DNA from: a virus
DNA: 44,703 nucleotides
IMG/VR virus record: IMGVR_UViG_3300021075_000323
Location: 1-44,703 of that record
Reading direction: 5' to 3' (one strand)
Shown here in pieces: positions 39,783-44,703 of the stretch. Both the position numbers and the translations under genes were made by a program. A model generated the notes under the pieces. It was not told the DNA's origin. It saw nothing but the letters and a program-made list of their open reading frames with translations, and did not search any database. The number at the start of each line of letters is the position of its first letter. Within the stretch, counting starts at the first letter, position 1.

Positions 39783-39790
39783 GTGTGAAA
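39783..39790. promoter_or_regulatory. Operator half-site
   Basis: GTGTGAAA, one arm only, 15 bp after O3. Tandem strong and weak sites are usual in lysogeny switches. Confidence 0.45.
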
Positions 39791-39873
39791 TTCCGATAAC
39801 CCCAGCGAAAAAAATGTTATTTCTAGTCATTATTCGAGTTGACGCACCCCTTCAAGTTAGCAAGTCTGCTTAC

Positions 39874-40239
39874 ATGCTTCAAAAATCGCTTGGTGAACGT
39901 CTGGCAGAGCTTCGTCATGGGGCGGGTCTGTCGTTGCGTGAACTGGGCGAAAAGGTCGGTGCATCTGCCCCTCACGTCCGCGATGTGGAGATCGGAAACC
40001 GCCAACCGTCCGAAGCTCTGGTCGAGAAAATGGCCGCCGCACTGGAGACCGATCTCGACGACCTGCTCAAGTATTCCACCCGTCCGCCGTCGAGGCAGAT
40101 GGAGGAACTCATCGAGCAAGACACCCACTACAGCCTCGCCTTCCGCAAATTCGTCGATGCGGTGCGAGAGAAGAACATCCCGCCGTCGGAGATTCTCGAT
40201 CTCTCGGAGAACCTGCCGAACAAAAAAGAAGAACCATGA
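39874..40239 (+). CDS. XRE-family transcriptional regulator (ImmR-like repressor)
   Basis: A 121-residue protein. The helix-turn-helix is at residues 4-60: GERLAELRHGAGLSLRELGE, KVGASAPHVRDVEIGNRQPS. The C-terminal half is helical (DTHYSLAFRKFVDAVREKNI) and may dimerise. It is divergent from the early operon with the TGTGAA dyads between them. The ImmA-type protease gene follows with an ATGA overlap, as in ImmR/ImmA lysogeny modules. The start at 39874 is preferred; upstream frame extends through the operators. Confidence 0.85.
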   Translation: MLQKSLGERLAELRHGAGLSLRELGEKVGASAPHVRDVEIGNRQPSEALVEKMAAALETDLDDLLKYSTRPPSRQMEELIEQDTHYSLAFRKFVDAVREKNIPPSEILDLSENLPNKKEEP

Positions 40240-40949
40240 GCAGCGTTAGGAATGCGGCCGGCCCGTTTTGTCGGCGACTTTATCTCCACGAAAACCGCAT
40301 CGAGGACGTCTGCCGCACGGCACTGTCTGCGGTGGATCTCATGCCTTCATCGCCGGGCCCCATTCGGATCGAACGCTTCATCTTCCTGCATTTCGGCATC
40401 GAGGAGGAATTCGAGTCCCTACCCGAGCAAATCATGGGCTGCGCGAAATTCACGCGGCAGGGACTCAAGCGCATCATCATCAACCGGCAGCTTGCCGAGC
40501 AGGATGACATGGTGAGTAAGTTCCGCGTTCGCTCGACCTTGGCGCACGAGGCCGGCCACGGGCTTTTTCACACCGATCTTTTTGTTGAGAAACTCAACGT
40601 CGAATCCGCCGGGCAGTTGTTCGGCGAGGAAGCTGGCATTTTCGATAGCGTCACCAAGGACGGCTTCCTGTGCCGCGCCGAGGGAGGAATGCAGAGCGTG
40701 CCCAAATTCGAGTGGTGGGAATACCAGGCGAATCTTGCGATGGCCGCGCTGTTGCTTCCAAAGCACCTTTTGATTGAAGCCGCCCGCGCCGAACTGCCGC
40801 GAGTGCTATCCGGTCCCGGATCATCCGAGGATCGAGTGGCAGAAGCAGAGCGTCAACTTTCCACGCTTTTCACCGTCAGTCGCAGGATGGTTTCTATCCG
40901 ACTCGGCCAATGGTGGATTGAACAATCAAACCAACCCTCACTTTTCTAA
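40236..40949 (+). CDS. ImmA/IrrE-family metallopeptidase
   Basis: A 237-residue protein with a zinc-protease motif HEAGH (104-108) in RSTLAHEAGHGLFHTD and a downstream acidic helix (WWEYQANLAMAALLLPKHLL) that supplies a third ligand (Glu) in the family. ImmA proteases cleave their cognate XRE repressor after DNA damage and so induce the prophage. Translationally coupled to the repressor gene. Overlap and neighbourhood make the cognate pair assignment strong. Confidence 0.87.
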   Translation: MSSVRNAAGPFCRRLYLHENRIEDVCRTALSAVDLMPSSPGPIRIERFIFLHFGIEEEFESLPEQIMGCAKFTRQGLKRIIINRQLAEQDDMVSKFRVRSTLAHEAGHGLFHTDLFVEKLNVESAGQLFGEEAGIFDSVTKDGFLCRAEGGMQSVPKFEWWEYQANLAMAALLLPKHLLIEAARAELPRVLSGPGSSEDRVAEAERQLSTLFTVSRRMVSIRLGQWWIEQSNQPSLF

Positions 40950-40966
40950 CTCCCCTACGGTGAACT

Positions 40967-42124
40967 ATGAGCAATCCCGCATTCAGACGATTCGGCAATC
41001 CCGGCTTCCTCCGGAAAATCAAGTCCAAGAACCTCATGAGTCTCTTGCGCAAGTTCGCCGCATTCTTTGAATCCAAGGGAATCAACCTCAGGGCAGACAA
41101 TCTTAGCGAAGTGCAGTTAGATCAACTGTCAGCAATCATCGTCTCGCCGCCGTCCTCATGCCCCGGAGAGTTTCTAGCGGCGGTGGACCTGCTGGAAATG
41201 CTCACATCGGGACCCGGTATCGACGAGCTTCGCGTCGTGGTGCCAGAGCTGGTCCAAAAGGTTCATGAGATGGGCGACACCAATGGAGACATCGTGCTCA
41301 AGGTCTGGTTCCTTGATTCGAAAGCAATCCAGCGGATTTACACCAAATTCAGCCTGAAACGAAATCGGACGATGAAGTCGTTCCGTTCAGCCGAAGGGCA
41401 GAAAGCCGCGGAACTGACACGCGATGTCTGCCAGGCAATCGCCAAGGAGCTTGAATTCGGCTGCTCGGATCTTTTCGATTTGCCGATCTGTGACGTGATG
41501 GCCTTCCCCGAGGCTACTGGCTACGCCCTGCTGATTCGTCACGGCGAAAGAGTGAAGAGGGTAGAGGTTTTTGACGACGATCATCGCCGTGACGTCAAGG
41601 CACTCCGTCCGGTAAAGCATGACGTGGGATTCTTTGATGCCCAAACTGGCGAGCTGCTTGTTTCAGGTCGCAGCAATGAGGTGAAAAAAACTTATTGTCA
41701 TGTGTTTTCAAAGCATCTCTTCGGCGGTAGCGACATCCTCAGGCCATCGAGGCGCTTCACCTTGGAGCCGCTTCGAACCGGCAGGGACTGCCTGATCCGA
41801 CCAGAACTGGGGACGGTTGCCACCACTAGACTGAAAAGGCTGATACTTCGCAGGAAAGGGACGACCAGCGTCACAATGCATCAGTCCCATGACGTGTATC
41901 ACGAGCTCGAAATTCGTGGGCACGAATACATGAAGGACTTCGATTTGGTGAAGGCTTCGTTCGCGATCCACCTCGCCATGGAGCGTCGGGTGCTCGCCCT
42001 CATGATCTCCCCCGAGGACGATACGATCCAAGGCGACATCCATGACCCAAACGTCCGCCAATGGATGGACATCTGCAAATTCAACCGCCATTCCGAGCAT
42101 GATCCAATTTCTACAATGTCTTGA
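40967..42124 (+). CDS. Unrecognised protein X of the XRE-ImmA operon
   Basis: A 385-residue soluble protein, 17 nt after ImmA, with a fair ribosome site (GGTGA). It begins with a basic segment (SNPAFRRFGNPGFLRKIKSK), then a helical region, VVVPELVQKVHEMGDTNGDI, a beta-rich middle (FPEATGYALLIRHGERVKRV) and a C-terminal part with DVYHELEIRGHEYMKDFDLV. No catalytic motif is evident. It overlaps the next gene by 26 nt, so the two are probably made together. Possible roles are superinfection immunity, regulation or defence. Confidence 0.6.
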   Translation: MSNPAFRRFGNPGFLRKIKSKNLMSLLRKFAAFFESKGINLRADNLSEVQLDQLSAIIVSPPSSCPGEFLAAVDLLEMLTSGPGIDELRVVVPELVQKVHEMGDTNGDIVLKVWFLDSKAIQRIYTKFSLKRNRTMKSFRSAEGQKAAELTRDVCQAIAKELEFGCSDLFDLPICDVMAFPEATGYALLIRHGERVKRVEVFDDDHRRDVKALRPVKHDVGFFDAQTGELLVSGRSNEVKKTYCHVFSKHLFGGSDILRPSRRFTLEPLRTGRDCLIRPELGTVATTRLKRLILRRKGTTSVTMHQSHDVYHELEIRGHEYMKDFDLVKASFAIHLAMERRVLALMISPEDDTIQGDIHDPNVRQWMDICKFNRHSEHDPISTMS

Positions 42125-43211
42125 CCGACTCGGCCGGCTCGGGGCGGTCCGAGCGTCATGGCAGAAGCAACTTGGCGATGAGTTTGCCGAGTGCCGGCCG
42201 CTTTTGCGTGCATCGGACATGGCCTTTTCCATCGAAGATCCGGATTGGCCGGGGCAAATCCTTGAACTGGAAGAGCAAGAGGACGGCAGCTTTCTGGGAT
42301 TCAGTCAGGAAATTCCCTCACACCGACCACCACTCGCATTCAATCGTGAAGACTGCGTTAGACTTGTGCCCAATCTGAAGGGAATCGCCGAGTGTCTTGG
42401 CAGAAAATTAGGTTTTACGCCTGCGGAGCACCCGCAATGGAGCCAAAGTGCCGTCCATGAGATTGGGTCATTCGAGATCCGGCCTGGCGAACCATTGGCC
42501 GTTCATTTGTTTGTTCCTAACTTCAATTCCCGTGAAGAATCGATCAAATCGGCTATCCGCGATATTGAGTCATCAATTCTGCTCCTACCGACTCGCGGCG
42601 GATTCACCCAAGACATGAGCACACTCGCCGCCAAGTGTGATGTTCGCATCAACGTTCTAAGCTCTGCCAAGGGACTGGACAAACTGTCTATTGCTCCCGC
42701 CCGAAAAAAAGTCCGGGGGACTGAAAAGAAAACCGTGCCGCCGATGTTCACGCCGAAGGCTGGCTGGAGTTGGACAGACGTCATGCTGTCCATCGAGCTC
42801 GAAGGCCTGCGCTGCCGAATTCACGGCGACGAGCGAATCAGGCCCTGGTCTGACATGAACATTAGACTGCGGAACGGCAGACACCCATCCAAGCTACTCC
42901 AGATTCTCGGGGACCTTGGCATGGGCAAGCGAATGACTCAACGGCGCTGCGACGTAAATGACCGCAAGGCGATTTCCGATGTCCGCATTTTCCTGAAATC
43001 CTACGTGTTGCCTTTGAATGAAGATCCCTTCCACGAGTTCGAAGACGGATGGGGGATCAGATTCACCGTCAACGACAAGATCGGCCGCCGCCAGGTTAAG
43101 ATCATTGAAGATGAGGAAATCGCCGATAGCACCGATGAGAACTCGCCATTCACCTATCAGGACGATATTGATTCGGTCGAAATCGCTGGATTCTCTGTAC
43201 GTCAAACATAA
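42099..43211 (+). CDS. Unrecognised protein Y with C-terminal winged-helix-like domain
   Basis: A 370-residue protein. The start at ATG 42099 is chosen, overlapping gene X by 26 nt. The N-terminal 220 residues are unrecognised (AVHLFVPNFNSREESIKSAI). Residues about 225-340 resemble a winged-helix plan I have seen in bacterial DNA-binding proteins: WTDVMLSIELEGLRCRI, a helix, LLQILGDLGMG, then DVRIFLKSYVLPLNEDPFHE. A basic linker (PARKKVRGTEKKT) precedes it. DNA binding is inferred; there is no enzyme motif. Confidence 0.55.
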   Translation: MIQFLQCLDRLGRLGAVRASWQKQLGDEFAECRPLLRASDMAFSIEDPDWPGQILELEEQEDGSFLGFSQEIPSHRPPLAFNREDCVRLVPNLKGIAECLGRKLGFTPAEHPQWSQSAVHEIGSFEIRPGEPLAVHLFVPNFNSREESIKSAIRDIESSILLLPTRGGFTQDMSTLAAKCDVRINVLSSAKGLDKLSIAPARKKVRGTEKKTVPPMFTPKAGWSWTDVMLSIELEGLRCRIHGDERIRPWSDMNIRLRNGRHPSKLLQILGDLGMGKRMTQRRCDVNDRKAISDVRIFLKSYVLPLNEDPFHEFEDGWGIRFTVNDKIGRRQVKIIEDEEIADSTDENSPFTYQDDIDSVEIAGFSVRQT

Positions 43212-43352
43212 TCAAATTTTGGATCAATCAATCTCAACAAATCACCTGACTCTACTTTCCGATAAAACACATAAAAAAGTGCAGCGTATCCCCCTATTTG
43301 TCCCACACCCCGTGGTAGAAATGGGCAAATTCTGACCTCTAACCTCTTTCAA
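43212..43352. other. Intergenic AT-rich region
   Basis: 141 bp between the phage lysogeny operon and the DUF4236 gene. AT-rich with no convincing promoter hexamers, no stem-loop with a T-tract and no tRNA end. It could hold the promoter for the brxA-proximal genes or the right phage attachment site, but nothing in view proves either. Confidence 0.4.
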
Positions 43353-43601
43353 ATGGGCTTTTTCTATCGAAAATCAGTTAACTTCGGGCCATTCAGGGTC
43401 AACCTGAGCAAGTCCGGCGTCGGCTATTCTGTCGGCGGCAAGGGATTCCGCGTCGGCACAAGTGCCCGTGGTCGTCGCTACTCCGCCTTCAGCCTACCCG
43501 GCACGGGTGTCGGTTACCGAGGTAGCGGCTGCCTTGTTCTGCTCGCCGCCATCCCTGCCTCGCTGGCATTCACTCACTGGATCGTCACCTCTCTATCATG
43601 A
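43353..43601 (+). CDS. DUF4236 family protein
   Basis: An 82-residue protein with the DUF4236 signature: FYRKSVNFGPFRVNLSKSGV, YSVGGKGFRVGTSARGRRYS, LPGTGVGYRG, ending in a hydrophobic C-terminal helix (LVLLAAIPASLAFTHWIVTS). The function of the family is unknown, and it is widespread in bacteria and mobile elements. The C-terminal segment suggests membrane attachment. Confidence 0.85.
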   Translation: MGFFYRKSVNFGPFRVNLSKSGVGYSVGGKGFRVGTSARGRRYSAFSLPGTGVGYRGSGCLVLLAAIPASLAFTHWIVTSLS

Positions 43602-43888
43602 ACCTCACCTGGAAACGCACCCTCCGCACGCCCTCGTCCGAGCGATTTCTCGCCCAGCGCGGCGGGAATGATGTCGCGGCCGTCGACCTCCACTACCTCA
43701 CCAATGGCACGATCGCCGGCACAGTCATCATCCTCAAGGGCTCCGGCCTCGATGAATTGAACGTCCAGCCCCTTCTCTCCGCCCTCGACGACGAGTTCCT
43801 ACCCGATGTAGACCTTGAGCACGGCAACCTCACCTACACCGTCGTCCTCGGCCAAGTGCTGGGAAACTGGGAGGCGCAAGAAAAATAG
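43598..43888 (+). CDS. Small unrecognised protein before brxA
   Basis: A 96-residue acidic protein overlapping the DUF4236 stop (ATGA). Beta-rich with VDLHYLTNGTIAGTVIILKG and an acidic end (DVDLEHGNLTYTVVLGQVLG). No family recognised. With DUF4236 it is probably co-transcribed into brxA, since only 5 nt separate it from the brxA start. Confidence 0.6.
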   Translation: MNLTWKRTLRTPSSERFLAQRGGNDVAAVDLHYLTNGTIAGTVIILKGSGLDELNVQPLLSALDDEFLPDVDLEHGNLTYTVVLGQVLGNWEAQEK

Positions 43889-43893
43889 ATTTC

Positions 43894-44703
43894 ATGTCCA
43901 CTCAGCATTATTCGCTCATCCAGCATTACTTGCCCCAAGATTCTCCAAATTTGGCGGAGTTTGGTTTGAAATTCTTTGCGGGGAATACGCACATTAGCAG
44001 AACGATCATGCTGCAGGAACTAGACGTTCTTTTGCAAGCGATGCCACGGGGTTCCAATGCTGCGGATTATCGCGATGCGATTTGCGAGCGAAATATTCTG
44101 GGGAAGACAACGGTAAGCACACGGCAGAAGTCGCTACGCCACTTGCGGGAACTCTACGTGCTGGACGAAAACGTTCCTATTTTCCAATTACTGCGCAGGC
44201 TATATGAGGTAGACCCGACGAGTCTTCCGCTGCTTGCTCTGCAGTTGGCTTGGGCAAGAGACCCTTTATTCCGTGCCACTGCAGATGCGATTTTAGAGCT
44301 TTCGGATGGAGATTTATTGGAACAAGGGGCTGTCGCTGCTGCTGTGGAGGCCAGTTTCCCGAATCAGTATTCCGACAACAGCAAAGGAAATGTTTCCCGT
44401 AACGCTGGCTCGTCATGGACTCAAACTGGGCATCTCGTCGGACGAGCAAAAAAGACCCGTCACCGGGTTCAGGCAAGCCCAGTTTCAGTAACCCTTGCCT
44501 TGTTTTTGGGCCATCTCACCGGCCATCACGGCCAGATGGCCTTTTCCAGTCCATGGTGTCGTTTGCTGGATCTCACCCCCGAGCGCGCCAAAGCACTGGC
44601 TCTCGAAGCCCACCGCGCCGGCCGACTTAACCTGCGTGTCCTCGGCGAGGTGGTGGATTTGAGTTTTCCATTGTTCTCCGACCTACAAGTTCCACAAGCA
44701 TGA
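43894..44703 (+). CDS. brxA: BREX system protein BrxA (DUF1819)
   Basis: A 269-residue protein of the DUF1819/BrxA family: IMLQELDVLLQAMPRGSNAA, NILGKTTVSTRQKSLRHLRE, LALQLAWARDPLFRATADA, then SDNSKGNVSRNAGSSWTQTG and HLVGRAKKTRHR, typical of the family. BrxA is an accessory protein of BREX phage-defence loci and is normally the first gene, followed by brxB, brxC, pglX and pglZ. Those would lie beyond the right edge. The stop codon TGA is at the last bases of the window. GC content rises towards the 3' end. N-terminal start is well supported by near-contiguous upstream gene. Confidence 0.8.
   Translation: MSTQHYSLIQHYLPQDSPNLAEFGLKFFAGNTHISRTIMLQELDVLLQAMPRGSNAADYRDAICERNILGKTTVSTRQKSLRHLRELYVLDENVPIFQLLRRLYEVDPTSLPLLALQLAWARDPLFRATADAILELSDGDLLEQGAVAAAVEASFPNQYSDNSKGNVSRNAGSSWTQTGHLVGRAKKTRHRVQASPVSVTLALFLGHLTGHHGQMAFSSPWCRLLDLTPERAKALALEAHRAGRLNLRVLGEVVDLSFPLFSDLQVPQA

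Noticed and set aside
43212-43352. Right attachment site of the prophage
   Set aside because: No tRNA end, integrase or repeat that could be compared with a left end is visible in the window, so it cannot be supported.

Overview
This window is almost entirely a lambdoid, long-tailed (siphovirus-type) prophage, followed at the right edge by the first gene of a BREX defence locus. The host cannot be fixed from the sequence. The GC-rich composition, frequent ATGA start/stop overlaps and scarcity of Shine-Dalgarno sites fit a Verrucomicrobiota-type host, but that is only an impression. No integrase is visible and the left end of the phage lies outside the window.

Layout. Positions 1-13.5 kb (minus strand) hold the tail: a Cys-rich repeat protein cut by the left edge (absent from simple ORF lists because it runs off the end), a paralogous Tad2-like neighbour, fibre-like proteins, tail-tip proteins, a tape measure, a tail-assembly chaperone pair with a textbook GGGAAAG slippery site, two tail-tube-like paralogues, and connector proteins. 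A plus-strand cassette with a polyvalent-kinase-like gene is inserted at 4.95-5.8 kb. Positions 13.5-21.7 kb hold the head: a terminator, capsid, S49 protease/scaffold, portal, gpW-like connector, M15 endolysin, holin-like protein and terminase. An AT-richer gene interrupts portal and protease.

Positions 21.7-28.8 kb (minus) carry an HNH protein, a CmoA-like carboxy-SAM synthase homologue, a HAD phosphatase, a ParB-methyltransferase fusion, a second ParB-like protein, an AAA+ ATPase and small unknowns. Positions 29.0-30.4 kb (plus) are an amidoligase cassette. Positions 30.4-33.3 kb (minus) carry a secreted protein, a small nuclease, an initiator-like tRNA and HTH proteins. Positions 33.3-33.6 kb hold four consecutive palindromes and a 57-bp tandem repeat next to a primase-helicase gene. 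Positions 33.6-39.6 kb are replication and recombination: primase-helicase, SF2 helicase, DUF669-like SSB, RecB-like nuclease and Sak4-like annealing ATPase.

At 39.6-39.9 kb a cluster of TGTGAA/TTCACA operators separates the leftward early operon from a rightward XRE-ImmA lysogeny pair, which is followed by two unrecognised genes (41.0-43.2 kb). After 43.35 kb come a DUF4236 gene, a small unknown and brxA, probably host or defence-island DNA.

Most notable: (i) a TTGAC motif at a fixed 19-24 nt upstream of at least twelve minus-strand start codons, not placed like a promoter; (ii) the CmoA/ParB-methyltransferase cluster, possibly a new nucleic-acid modification route; (iii) the palindrome/tandem-repeat region by the primase; (iv) tandem Tad2-like proteins, one with disulfide-type repeats; (v) the XRE-ImmA-X-Y operon beside BREX.
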